DNA from: Micromonospora sp. RHAY321 | GTDB lineage: Bacteria; Actinomycetota; Actinomycetes; Mycobacteriales; Micromonosporaceae | Direction of reading: 5' to 3' | Length of the DNA: 64,000 bases | Assembly: GCF_023896955.1 (NCBI RefSeq) | Contig: NZ_JAMHIW010000003.1 | Location: 310,001-374,000, forward strand | Shown: positions 19,369 to 27,516 of the stretch, one piece after another | How the letters are laid out: every line of letters starts with the position of its first letter | How positions within the stretch are numbered: position 1 is the first letter of the stretch | Notes under the pieces: model-generated | What the model saw: only the letters and a program-made list of their open reading frames with translations | Told to the model about the DNA's origin: nothing | The model's database searches: none | Program-made: the position numbers and the translations under genes

Positions 19369-20895
19369 ATGCGGACCCGCCGCGATCAGGTGCAGGCGTA
19401 CCGCTTCGTCACCCGCCGGATCGTCTCCGCCTTGCTGTCGGGCGATCCGGAGACCACCAACCTGCCGATGCGACGGCTCGGCATGGCCATCTTCGGCAGC
19501 GTGATCGCCGCGGCCGTGGTGCTGGGCGGGGTGGGCGCGTACGGCCAGCTGACCGGGAACACCGCGCCGCTGGAGGACAACACGCTGGTCATCGAGCGGG
19601 AGAGCGGCGCGACGTACGTGTTCATGGAGGGCAGGCTGCTTCCGACGCTCAACTACACGTCGGCCCGGCTGGTCCTGGACACCCCTGACCCGACGGTGCG
19701 GACGATGTCCCAGGCGTCGCTGCGGGACCGGCCGCGCGGGCGCACCGTCGGCATCGTCGGCGCACCGGACGCGCTGCCGGACCGCAAGTCGCTGACCGGT
19801 CTGCCCTGGTCGGTCTGCGACGTGCCCGACCCGGCCGACCCGCGTCGCTCCAGCACCCGCCTGGTCATCGACCGTGCGCTGCCCGGCGGCACGCCGCTGG
19901 GCGACCGCGCGGTACTGGTCACCGTGGACGGTCAGCGGTACCTGCTCACCGGTGGTTCCCGGCTCCAGGTGGTCGGCGGCGACCAGGCGATCGCCGCCCT
20001 GCGGATGACCGGCACGGCACCGCTGCCGGTCGGGCAGCAACTGCTCAACGCGGTGCCGGCCGGGCCGCCGTTGCGGAAGCCGTCGCTGCCCGGCGAGGGC
20101 GAGCGCAGCGGCCTGGCCGTGGCCGACCAGCCGGCCAACATCGGTCAGGTGTTCCAGGCGGCCGGGCAGCACTACGTGCTGACCCGTGAAGGGCTCGTCT
20201 CAATCACTGAGATAACCGCGCTTCTGATGATCGGCGGCGGCGGTCAGATCACCGACATCACGCCGGATCAGGCCGGGCGGCTGCTGACCGAGCAGCGGGT
20301 CGACGAGGAGGGCCTGCCCCTGAGGCTGCCCGAGCTGTACGCGGCCCGCTCCGGGCAGACCGTGCTGTGCGCGACGTACCGGGCGGGCAGCGGAGGCGGC
20401 CCGCCGACCACGACCGTCGAGGTCTTCGACCGGGCGCCTGCGGAGCTGACCGCGAACGCCTCGGGCCCGGTTCCGGTGCGACAGACCGCCCGCGATTCGG
20501 TGCGGACGGCCGAGGCGGTGCTGCTGCCCGGCGGCAAGGGTGTGCTCGCGCAGGCCGCTCCCGGCGCCGGGACCAGCGGATCTGCCGCCGCCGGGTCGAC
20601 GATCTACCTGATCAGCCCGCAGGGCGTCCGCTACCCGCTCGGGTCGGCCGAGACGATGGCCGTCCTCGGCTACGGAGGGGTCACCCCGCTGGCGGTGCCC
20701 GGCTCACTGCTCTCGTTGATCCCGACCGGGCCCAACCTGAACCGGAAGGACGCGTCGGTCTTCTTCTCGCCCGGCGGCTCGTCGCCGGCCGCGCCAGCGC
20801 CGGAGGCGACCTCGCCCGCCTCACCCAGCGCCACTCCGGAGACCGGCGGGGCTGGCGGTGGGGTGGCCACGGCATCGACCGGAGCCGACGACTGA
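19369..20895 (+). CDS. eccB: Type VII secretion protein EccB
   Basis: 508 residues. It starts with the family-typical MRTRRDQVQAYRFVTRRIV cytoplasmic segment. One transmembrane helix (about 40-62) follows, then a large extracytoplasmic region with repeated domains and a proline/alanine-rich C-terminal tail. EccB is a core ESX component on the outer side of the membrane. The start ATG has GGAGG at ideal spacing. It is divergent from eccE across 161 bp and is followed on the same strand by two small secretion-locus genes. Confidence 0.94.
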   Translation: MRTRRDQVQAYRFVTRRIVSALLSGDPETTNLPMRRLGMAIFGSVIAAAVVLGGVGAYGQLTGNTAPLEDNTLVIERESGATYVFMEGRLLPTLNYTSARLVLDTPDPTVRTMSQASLRDRPRGRTVGIVGAPDALPDRKSLTGLPWSVCDVPDPADPRRSSTRLVIDRALPGGTPLGDRAVLVTVDGQRYLLTGGSRLQVVGGDQAIAALRMTGTAPLPVGQQLLNAVPAGPPLRKPSLPGEGERSGLAVADQPANIGQVFQAAGQHYVLTREGLVSITEITALLMIGGGGQITDITPDQAGRLLTEQRVDEEGLPLRLPELYAARSGQTVLCATYRAGSGGGPPTTTVEVFDRAPAELTANASGPVPVRQTARDSVRTAEAVLLPGGKGVLAQAAPGAGTSGSAAAGSTIYLISPQGVRYPLGSAETMAVLGYGGVTPLAVPGSLLSLIPTGPNLNRKDASVFFSPGGSSPAAPAPEATSPASPSATPETGGAGGGVATASTGADD

Positions 20896-20983
20896 GCGGT
20901 CCGGACGGGTCGCCCCGCGTCGCACCCGTGGACTAACCTGAGAGCTGCTGACGGTTGTCAACCAGAACGACGGGGATGTTGCC

Positions 20984-21352
20984 ATGACCGGGCGTACGGA
21001 AGTCGACCTGTTGTCCCTTGAGGACTTCCAGCAGCATCTGGCCGCACGGCTGACCGAGGCCGAGTCGGTGCTGCGCAAGCTCAACACCGAGATGCAGTGC
21101 CGTCCTCCGGCGTTGGGCTCGTTCACCGACGCCACCGACAACGCCCGCCGCTACAGCGACGTCCACCAGTCCTATGTGGTCCAGGCCGAGCGACTCCGGC
21201 AGGCGGTGCAGGCGGCGCAGCAGGCGACCAGCACGATCCTGACCAACTACCGCACCGCCGAGGCGCGCAACGCGGCCAACGCCACCGACATCACCGCCGC
21301 GCTGACGGGGGTCGACCGGGCGCTGGCCCCGAAGGGGGATGGGCGTGTCTGA
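20984..21352 (+). CDS. Small helical ESX-locus protein, possible secretion substrate or chaperone
   Basis: 122 residues, mostly alpha-helical and alanine/glutamine-rich, with a size and helix pattern like the WXG100 class but no WXG motif. It begins MTGRTEVDLLSLEDFQQHLA. Its stop overlaps the start of the next gene by 14 bases, so the two are translationally coupled and probably act together. Lying directly behind eccB, it is likely a partner or substrate of this ESX system. That role is inferred from position only. Confidence 0.75.
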   Translation: MTGRTEVDLLSLEDFQQHLAARLTEAESVLRKLNTEMQCRPPALGSFTDATDNARRYSDVHQSYVVQAERLRQAVQAAQQATSTILTNYRTAEARNAANATDITAALTGVDRALAPKGDGRV

Positions 21353-22619
21353 GTACACCCAGCGCTACCAGGGCAACACGCACCAGCAGCTCTACGACGG
21401 CGTGATGGCCGGCAAGCCGGAGCAGATCGAGGACGTGGCTGCCCAGTGGGCCGCCCTCAAGGGCATCCTGGACGGTCTCGCCCGCGAGCTGAGCGGCGAC
21501 CTGGAGAAGCTCGGCAACACCTGGACGGGTTCGGCGGGCCGGGAGTTCCAGCGGCGGCTGTCGCTGATCGTCGCCCACACCACGGCGCTGGGCGAGGGGA
21601 TGGCCGGTGTCAAGCAGGGGCTGACCATGATGGCCGGCCAGTTGCGCACCGCCCACAAGCAGGCCGAGAGCCCCGAGGCGACCGACGACAACGACCAGGC
21701 GATCTCCGGTGCGCTCCGGGGTGCCGCCACCTTCGGCCTGCCCGGCGCGGTGGTCGGCGGCATCATGGGTCACCAGCAGGACAAGGCAGAGCAGGAGAAG
21801 GCCCACCAGCGGATGGTGAACGTGGTGGCCGAGCTGGCAGCCGGCTACGACCTCTCCGCGTACGACCGGGTGGTCGACCCGCCGCCTCCGGACCCGGAGA
21901 CGCCGAAGACGGCCCGCGAGGACCCGACGACGCCCCGCAGCGCTCCGCCCACCGACACCCCGAGCGCCGCGCCCACCGCCACCAGGCTCACCGCACACAC
22001 CGGCGACGCCACCATCACGACGCCTGACCGTGTCACCCCACCCCCGGTTGTCGGCGGCGGGTCCGGCACCGGCCAGGACGGCGCGGGCACCGGTGGCACG
22101 CCGGGTGTCGTCACGGGCCCGGGCAGTGGCTCCGCCACCGAGGGCGGCACCTCCCTGGCCAGCGCGGACCCGGTGCTCGGCGGGGCGCTGCTCGCCGGCG
22201 GGGCCGCCGGTCTGGCCGGCCTGTCCGGGCCGACCACCGTGACCGCCAGCGCCGGCGCCGGGCCGGGTCTGCTCTTCGGGGCGCAGGGCGGGGCTCCGGC
22301 CGGCGGGGTGCTTCGCACCGCCGCGCTCGCCGGTTCGGGCAGCACGCCCACCGCCTCGGTCCGGCCGGCCGCTGGCCCGCCCGCAGCCGACAACCGCCCC
22401 GCCGCCGGCGTCGGGCGCAGCATCGACGGTCGGCGTGGTGAGACCCCGGGTCGCGCGGCGGCCGGCGGCGCGGGCGCGAAACGCCCCGGTGTGCTCGGCG
22501 GGCACGGCCGACCGACCGACGACGAGTCCGACGAGCGGCTGACCTGGCTGACCGAGGACGAGATGGTGTGGCGCGACAGCGGGGACGCCCCGCCGCCGGT
22601 GCTCGGCACCGCCGACTGA
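21339..22619 (+). CDS. Large WXG-type ESX substrate with Gly/Pro-rich C-terminal region
   Basis: 426 residues. The N-terminal 100 residues form a helical hairpin with the turn motif W62-T63-G64, so it resembles WXG/PPE-like secretion targets. A glycine-rich hydrophobic segment (about 125-145) follows. Next comes a long Pro/Thr/Gly/Ala-rich low-complexity region, then a distinct acidic-aromatic end (LTWLTEDEMVWRD). Its start overlaps the upstream gene (ATG at 21339, alternative GTG at 21345). It is probably an exported effector or surface protein of this ESX locus; its activity is not recognisable. Confidence 0.75.
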   Translation: MGVSEYTQRYQGNTHQQLYDGVMAGKPEQIEDVAAQWAALKGILDGLARELSGDLEKLGNTWTGSAGREFQRRLSLIVAHTTALGEGMAGVKQGLTMMAGQLRTAHKQAESPEATDDNDQAISGALRGAATFGLPGAVVGGIMGHQQDKAEQEKAHQRMVNVVAELAAGYDLSAYDRVVDPPPPDPETPKTAREDPTTPRSAPPTDTPSAAPTATRLTAHTGDATITTPDRVTPPPVVGGGSGTGQDGAGTGGTPGVVTGPGSGSATEGGTSLASADPVLGGALLAGGAAGLAGLSGPTTVTASAGAGPGLLFGAQGGAPAGGVLRTAALAGSGSTPTASVRPAAGPPAADNRPAAGVGRSIDGRRGETPGRAAAGGAGAKRPGVLGGHGRPTDDESDERLTWLTEDEMVWRDSGDAPPPVLGTAD

Positions 22620-22666
22620 CCGATCCACCGCCGACGCGCGACAGCGTCGGTGGCGCCGAACGTACC

Positions 22667-22701
22667 GTGGCCCCGGCCGGACCCGATCCGACCGGGGCCA
22701 C
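22667..22701 (+). terminator. Hairpin terminator after the ESX substrate gene
   Basis: GTGGCCCCGG pairs with CCGGGGCCAC, and a short CGGA/TCCG helix forms inside the loop. A smaller hairpin (CCGACGC/GCGTCGG, 22631-22650) precedes it. Confidence 0.65.
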
Positions 22702-22809
22702 CGTCATGTCGCGGGGGGTGCCGTCAGTCCGTCCGTCCACAGTGTGCGGCGTGGCGACGGTCACCCTCGAACGGTCCTCCGCCGAGCTGCGCCGCCACGG
22801 GACGGGCGT

Positions 22810-22815
22810 TAGGTT
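22810..22815 (+). promoter_or_regulatory. -10 box, leaderless start of the 118-residue protein
   Basis: TAGGTT ends 6 bases before the GTG at 22822, the same spacing as at several other starts in this window. Confidence 0.45.
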
Positions 22816-22821
22816 GGTCCT

Positions 22822-23178
22822 GTGTCCTCTGCAGCGCTCGTCCGCCCAGCCCGGTGGGCTGCGCTGCGGTCGGTGCGTGAGCTGACCCGGCTGGCATTCA
22901 CCGCGCTGGTGCTCGCGGTCGGCATCGGAGGAGCGCTCGCCGCGACCCCACCTCCCGCACCGACGCAGCTGCGGCCCAGCGCCGTGAGCAGCCGGGTGGA
23001 CACCCTCCGACCCGAGGCCGCCGCGGCCACCGAGCGGGCGAGCCAGCCCGCCCCATCCCGACCGGTCAGCACCGTCGCCACCGTGGCGACCGGTCCGGTC
23101 ACCGCCGGTCCGCAGCACGCGGCGGCCATCGAGCCAGGCCGCGGCACTCCGGCCCGACGCGGCCCGCCCACCCGCTGA
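22822..23178 (+). CDS. Small single-pass membrane or exported protein, unknown function
   Basis: 118 residues with one hydrophobic segment (about residues 24-42, LAFTALVLAVGIGGALAA) followed by a proline/alanine/threonine-rich tail, suggesting an anchored or exported disordered protein. I recognise no family. The GTG start is supported by a -10 box at leaderless spacing. Low-complexity high-GC frames can be spurious, so the gene is only moderately supported. It follows the ESX locus but has no proven tie to it. Confidence 0.5.
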   Translation: MSSAALVRPARWAALRSVRELTRLAFTALVLAVGIGGALAATPPPAPTQLRPSAVSSRVDTLRPEAAAATERASQPAPSRPVSTVATVATGPVTAGPQHAAAIEPGRGTPARRGPPTR

Positions 23179-23412
23179 CCTCGGCCGACCACCGGCGCCC
23201 GCGACCCACGCGGTCCGGTGCGGGGCGCCAGTCCCGCTACCGGAGTCGTCGCCGTGACCACGCCGGCCGAAGAGCACCCGAACGCTGACCCCACCGGCAG
23301 ACGCCGCACAGCGGTGACCGCCCGAGGTTCGGCAGTTCACCCGGCCCGTGCCGCCGGGACACCCGTCCGTCGCCACCGTCGATACCCGTCGTTCGACCGC
23401 GAGGTGCTGATC

Positions 23413-24210
23413 ATGCAGACCGTCCTCTCCGCCTTCCTGCCCGACGTGCCCCGGGCCGCCGCCATCTGGCTGGGCCTGCTCGGGGTGGTCGTGGTCGCTG
23501 TCGCCGCCCTGCTGCTGCGTCCCGGCAGGTTCCGCATCGACCCGGGTTCCCGGATCCGTCGCGCCGCCATGCCCAGCCAGCTCGAACAGGCGCACGAGGA
23601 ACGGGAGCAGAGCCGCTACGCGCAGGAGGTCGCGGTGGCCGCCGAGCGGGCCACCACCACCGCCCAACGCCGCCGCTCGGAGTGGCTGGCCGCGCAGGAG
23701 GCCGTGGAGACCGCCTGGCAGGCGTACGAGGCGGCCGAGGCGGCCGTCCGACGGCTCGGTGCCGCTGCCGCGATGCCGCTGCCGCACACCGCCCGGACCC
23801 CGGCCGAGTACGCCGACCGCGAGCGCTACCTGCACCGGGCCGCGCTGGACGCGTACTGGCGGCGGGAGCTGTCGGTGGAGCAGCTCAGTGACGTCTTCGC
23901 GCATCGTGGCGGCTGGGACCCCCGGCTGCACCCGGTCGAGCAGGAGTTGGTGCTGCAGCGGGCGATCCGGGACAATCTCGCGGCTCGACACGCTGCCGCC
24001 GTGGAGCGGGAGCAGGCCGCCTGGCGGGCTGCGGAGATGGCCGTGGCGGCGGCCCGCAGCCTGCGCGAGGAGGCCCACGCGGCGACCGGACGGCGGGTGG
24101 CGGAGTCGGCGTCGGTGCTGCCGCTGAGTGAGGTCGTCCGGCCCGCGGTCGAGCAGACCCGGGAGAACGCGGTGGTCGCCCGCGGTCGCGCGACCGTACC
24201 CGCCTTCTGA
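23413..24210 (+). CDS. Membrane-anchored coiled-coil protein, unknown function
   Basis: About 265 residues. One transmembrane helix near the N-terminus (about residues 11-36) is followed by a long charged, alanine/glutamate-rich helical region with clear coiled-coil character (EQAHEEREQSRYAQEVA and on). The chosen start is the ATG at 23413, with GAGGTG 6 bases upstream. The frame extends to 23218 but that part is arginine/proline-rich. No family was recognised. Its place just behind the ESX locus hints at an envelope role. Confidence 0.7.
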   Translation: MQTVLSAFLPDVPRAAAIWLGLLGVVVVAVAALLLRPGRFRIDPGSRIRRAAMPSQLEQAHEEREQSRYAQEVAVAAERATTTAQRRRSEWLAAQEAVETAWQAYEAAEAAVRRLGAAAAMPLPHTARTPAEYADRERYLHRAALDAYWRRELSVEQLSDVFAHRGGWDPRLHPVEQELVLQRAIRDNLAARHAAAVEREQAAWRAAEMAVAAARSLREEAHAATGRRVAESASVLPLSEVVRPAVEQTRENAVVARGRATVPAF

Positions 24211-24249
24211 TCCCTTGGCGCGCCGGTTCCCGCACCGGCGCGGGTGGGT

Positions 24250-24255
24250 TAGCGT
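24250..24255 (+). promoter_or_regulatory. -10 box, leaderless start of the YkvA-like gene
   Basis: TAGCGT ends 6 bases before the ATG at 24262, and no Shine-Dalgarno is visible. Confidence 0.45.
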
Positions 24256-24261
24256 GACGCC

Positions 24262-24597
24262 ATGTCCCGACAGGCGTGGGTCCTCGTGGTGGTCGCCGGC
24301 ATTCTGGCCATCGCCACACTGGTCGGCGCGGTGGTGCTGGCGGTGCGGGTGGTGCGGACCCGCCGCCTGCTGACCGGGCTCGGCGCGGGGGGCAAGGTCG
24401 CCTTCTACGGCGCGCTGATCTACACGATCTTTCCGGTCGACCTGCTTCCGGACCCGATCTACCTGGACGACATGGGCGTCCTGGCCGGCGCACTGATCTA
24501 CCTGACCCGGCTGGTGCAGCAGCGCCGGGCGGCCGAGCGGCGGCTGCCAGGACAGCCGGACGCGCCGCCGGACCGCGTACGCCGCCGCGTGAAATGA
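24262..24597 (+). CDS. YkvA-family (DUF1232) membrane protein
   Basis: 111 residues with an N-terminal transmembrane helix and a second hydrophobic region holding YTIFPVDLLPDPIYLDDMG, the hallmark of DUF1232/YkvA proteins (the segment PxDLxPD). Function is unknown in the family. The start ATG follows a TAGCGT -10 box by 6 bases, indicating a leaderless transcript. A basic tail (RVRRRVK) should be cytoplasmic. The next gene starts 32 bases downstream. Confidence 0.85.
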   Translation: MSRQAWVLVVVAGILAIATLVGAVVLAVRVVRTRRLLTGLGAGGKVAFYGALIYTIFPVDLLPDPIYLDDMGVLAGALIYLTRLVQQRRAAERRLPGQPDAPPDRVRRRVK

Positions 24598-24628
24598 TCG
24601 AGGTCGGTTCGGTGGACGGGGGACGGGC

Positions 24629-25036
24629 ATGGCGGGCGATCATCGGCTGGACGTGCACGACGACCGCGTCGCCGCCTTCTGCGCCGAACGGCACCTCGCC
24701 ACGCTGACGACCCTGCGTGCCGACGGCACCCCGCACGTGGTGCCCGTCGGGGTCACCCTCGACGCGGCCGCCGGGCTGGCCCGGGTGATCACCTCCAACA
24801 CCTCCCACAAGGCCCGTCAGGTGGCCGCTGCCGGCGCGGCAGGCACCCCGGTGGCCGTGTGTCACGTCGACGGCCGCCGCTGGCTGACGATCGAGGGCCG
24901 CGCGGTGCTCAGGTCGGATCGGGCCGCCGTTGCGGAGGCGGAACGCCGCTACGCCGAGCGGTATCGCACCCCGCGCCCGAATCCGGAACGGGTGGTCATC
25001 GAGATCACCGTGACGGGCCTGCTGGGCAGCCTCTGA
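24629..25036 (+). CDS. F420/flavin-binding split-barrel protein (pyridoxamine oxidase-like)
   Basis: 135 residues forming a single split beta-barrel of the PPOX/FDOR superfamily: LATLTTLRADGTPHVVPVG is the typical first strand-turn, and the end RYAERYRTPRPNPERVVIEI matches the F420-dependent FDOR-B group. Such enzymes reduce diverse substrates with F420H2, and the substrate here cannot be told. The start ATG at 24629 has GGGGGACGGGC upstream. It is distinct from the true pdxH at 50693-51382. Confidence 0.85.
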   Translation: MAGDHRLDVHDDRVAAFCAERHLATLTTLRADGTPHVVPVGVTLDAAAGLARVITSNTSHKARQVAAAGAAGTPVAVCHVDGRRWLTIEGRAVLRSDRAAVAEAERRYAERYRTPRPNPERVVIEITVTGLLGSL

Positions 25037-25364
25037 CCCGTCGGCATCCTCTCGCCGGTCGCACGAGCCGGGGTGTTTGTCCGGTTGATGCCCGAATTAT
25101 CCGTTTTCATGGTCGCTGTCGGAGCCGTGAGCAGCGGCACGTCGGGCCCGGAATCGCGCCCGACCGGCAGCCGTTGCACCAGGTCGCGACGTTCGTAGCG
25201 ACAACCGGTGGCGGAATGCACGCCGGAGCAGAGCCGTTACGTCCCCGGTACGCCCCACGGCCGAGCCGCCGAGGGTCGTCGCCCACCTGATGAGCCGAGC
25301 GCCCTTCCCGGTGCTGCTGCCCTCCGCCCGTCGGAGGCCCCAACCCCCGAACGGAGACTCGACC
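25037..25364. other. Non-coding stretch before the C39-like protease gene
   Basis: 328 bp with no convincing frame. It contains a locally AT-richer spot (about 25096-25110), a possible promoter, and a long putative leader before the ATG at 25365. I looked for ydaO-like blocks and saw none. No tRNA or other known RNA was recognised. Confidence 0.4.
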
Positions 25365-26027
25365 ATGAACCCGATCATCCAGAAGAGCGGTCTGTCCGTC
25401 GCCGGCCTGCTGGTCGCGGGCGGTTGCGCCCTCGGCCCCGCTGTGGCCGCGCAGGCCGCGCCGGTGCAGGGCGTCGGCGCCCCGACCTCGTCGAGCCAGA
25501 GCGACCGGGGCAACCAGCGTTCCGCCGAGCGGATCCTCGGCATCGACTACCAGGCCCAGCCGAACTTCTACTACTGCGGCCCGGCAGCCACCCGGATCGC
25601 GCTGTCCGCGCAGGGTAAGGCCGTCTCCCAGGACGAGGTCGCCAAGCTCCTCGGCACCACCGAGGCCGGCACCCCCTCGGCCCTGGACACCACCCGGGTG
25701 CTGAACGAGCTGACCGGCGGCACGTACCGGACCACCGAGATCCGCGACTCGGTGGCTCGCCCCGAGCAGGTCGATCAGCTGCGCCGGGACGTGCTGGCCG
25801 CGGTGGACGCGGGCCGGCCGGTGGTGGCCAACATCAAGGGCACGGCCGTGGACACCGACGGCAACCCGCACTCGTACGAGGGCGGCCACTACCTGACCCT
25901 GGTCGGCTACCGCGACGGCGGGGACCTGATCCGGGTCGCCGACCCGGCCAACCCGGCGCTGGGCGAGTACTGGATGAGCCTGCCGAAGGTCGCCAACTGG
26001 ATCGCCGAGCGGGGCTACTCCTCCTGA
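25365..26027 (+). CDS. Secreted C39-like papain-fold peptidase
   Basis: About 220 residues. A signal peptide (about 1-30, ending AAQAAP) directs export. The peptidase_C39_2-type catalytic residues appear as cysteine in FYYCGPAATRI, histidine in GGHYLTLVGY and an aspartate in VADPAN. Such proteins cut or bind peptides outside the cell; no bacteriocin transporter is nearby, so it is not a leader-peptide peptidase in a transporter. The ATG at 25365 with GGAG upstream was chosen. The frame is open to 25290 but the signal peptide begins at this ATG. It converges on the FUSC-like gene. Confidence 0.85.
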   Translation: MNPIIQKSGLSVAGLLVAGGCALGPAVAAQAAPVQGVGAPTSSSQSDRGNQRSAERILGIDYQAQPNFYYCGPAATRIALSAQGKAVSQDEVAKLLGTTEAGTPSALDTTRVLNELTGGTYRTTEIRDSVARPEQVDQLRRDVLAAVDAGRPVVANIKGTAVDTDGNPHSYEGGHYLTLVGYRDGGDLIRVADPANPALGEYWMSLPKVANWIAERGYSS

Positions 26028-26080
26028 CCCCGACGGTTTTCACCGGGCCGGTTTCCCCCTGTCGGGGAGGCCGGCCCGGT
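26028..26080. terminator. Hairpins at the convergent ends of the C39 and FUSC-like genes
   Basis: ACCGGGCCGG pairs with CCGGCCCGGT (26042-26051 and 26071-26080), overlapping a CCCCGAC/GTCGGGG pair. The structure lies within the last codons of the minus-strand gene. Confidence 0.55.
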
Positions 26081-27365
26081 CGCCGTTCCGGTACCGGGCG
26101 CTGAGCCGTGTCCGTCGGCGGACCCGGGCGGCGCGGTTGGGCGGGGCCCGGTGCATCTGCCGGTGAGGTGGCGGATGTATCTCCTTCTCACCAGCTCCGG
26201 CCGCTCGGCGCGCCATCCGGTTGGCGTCGTCCGGTTCACAACCGGTGGCCCGGAGCAGGTCGCTGCACGCCGTACGCAGGCCGGTAACCAGCGCGTCGCC
26301 GAACTCGCGCACCCCGATCGCAGCGGACCGGCCAGCCAGTTCGGCGCACTCCCGGACGAACCGGCGAGTCCGCTCGGGGTCCTCGCCGGACCGGTGCTCG
26401 GAGTGCAGCTCAGCCACCGCCTGGCCCAGCCGGGCCACCGCATCCGGCAGCTCGTCCGGGATCGGCTCACCGTACTGCAGGGCGGTCGCCGACCAGCGGG
26501 CCAGCGCCCGGCTGTCCAGCGTCAACCGCTCCAGGTGCTCGGCTGCGTGGGCGTACCGGCGGTACTGCTCACGCCGGTGCCAGCGGGCCGGCGCGATCGT
26601 CACCACCTCCTCCGCACCGCTGAGCGACTCGTGCAGCCGACCCAGGTCGCCCTCGGTGGCGCGCAGCCGCTCCAGGACCCGCACCGCCCGGTCGGCGTCG
26701 CGCTCCCGCAGCGCCTGCGCCAGTTCGGCGAGCTGCTCACGGAGGACCGTGACGATCGGTGCCACGGCGCGATCCAGTACGCGCATCGGGTTGATCGGCA
26801 ACAGCAGCGCGACGACCACCAGGCCGACCACCCCGCCGACGAGCGCGTCGAAGATCCGGGGCAGCTCCAGGCCGCGTTCCATCGGGGCCAGCGTGGCGAT
26901 CAGCACCGCCGTACCACCGGCCTGACCGACCAGCGGACCGCCCCTTCCGGCCACCAGCAGCGCGCTGGCGATGGCGAGCGTGACCACCGCGCCGGTCTGC
27001 CACGGGCCCGAGCCGAGCAGGTAGCGCAGCGCGTCGCCGATGACGATGCCGATGCCCACCCCGCCCAGCAGCTCGAAGGTGCGCCGCGCCCGCTGCCCGA
27101 TGGCGGTGGCGATCGTGGCGACGGCGGCGGCCGGGGCGAAGACGTGCGCTCCGGGGCCGAGCAGGTGCTGGGCGATCAGGGCGGCGAGCGCCGCGGCCAG
27201 CCCGGCCTGGATCGCGATCACCAGGGTGATCTCCCACTGCCGGGCCCGGATCCGACCAGCCTGCCCTCCCCGGCGTCGCACCCGTTCGACCGCCTGGCCG
27301 CTGCGCTCGGCGGCCTGGCCGAGCCGCGACCGGTCACTGTCGGCAGGTGGGCGGTCATCGGCCAT
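26040..27365 (-). CDS. FUSC/aromatic-acid-exporter-family membrane protein
   Basis: About 441 residues. A cluster of about six transmembrane helices (residues 45-195), including the repeated hydrophobic stretches AALAALIAQHLLGPGAHVF and GGVVGLVVVALLLPINPM, is followed by a long soluble helical region. This is the layout of FUSC/YccS/ArAE-type proteins, proposed exporters of aromatic acids. The start is placed at the ATG at 27365 (MADDRPPAD); the frame is open further upstream to 27623 but would overlap the divergent hemerythrin gene. The soluble tail ends in a basic, disordered region. Substrate unknown. Confidence 0.8.
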   Translation of the reverse strand: MADDRPPADSDRSRLGQAAERSGQAVERVRRRGGQAGRIRARQWEITLVIAIQAGLAAALAALIAQHLLGPGAHVFAPAAAVATIATAIGQRARRTFELLGGVGIGIVIGDALRYLLGSGPWQTGAVVTLAIASALLVAGRGGPLVGQAGGTAVLIATLAPMERGLELPRIFDALVGGVVGLVVVALLLPINPMRVLDRAVAPIVTVLREQLAELAQALRERDADRAVRVLERLRATEGDLGRLHESLSGAEEVVTIAPARWHRREQYRRYAHAAEHLERLTLDSRALARWSATALQYGEPIPDELPDAVARLGQAVAELHSEHRSGEDPERTRRFVRECAELAGRSAAIGVREFGDALVTGLRTACSDLLRATGCEPDDANRMARRAAGAGEKEIHPPPHRQMHRAPPNRAARVRRRTRLSARYRNGDRAGLPDRGKPAR

Positions 27366-27516
27366 GGCGGCGCTTACCCCGGCGTCGGCCGGACAATCGT
27401 GCCCATCCGCCCCGCTCGCCACGGCAACACCATCGGCCTCCCTGGATTTGCCCAGCCCCTGGGGGGTACCAGGGCCGCACACACCTACCGATCCGCAACC
27501 GGTAAGGGGCCGCGAC

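Noticed and set aside
25037..25364. A second c-di-AMP riboswitch ahead of the C39-like peptidase
   Set aside because: The GGGGACCCA, GTGGGGTGAATC and CCCGTCAGCTAACC blocks seen at 7684-7847 are absent.
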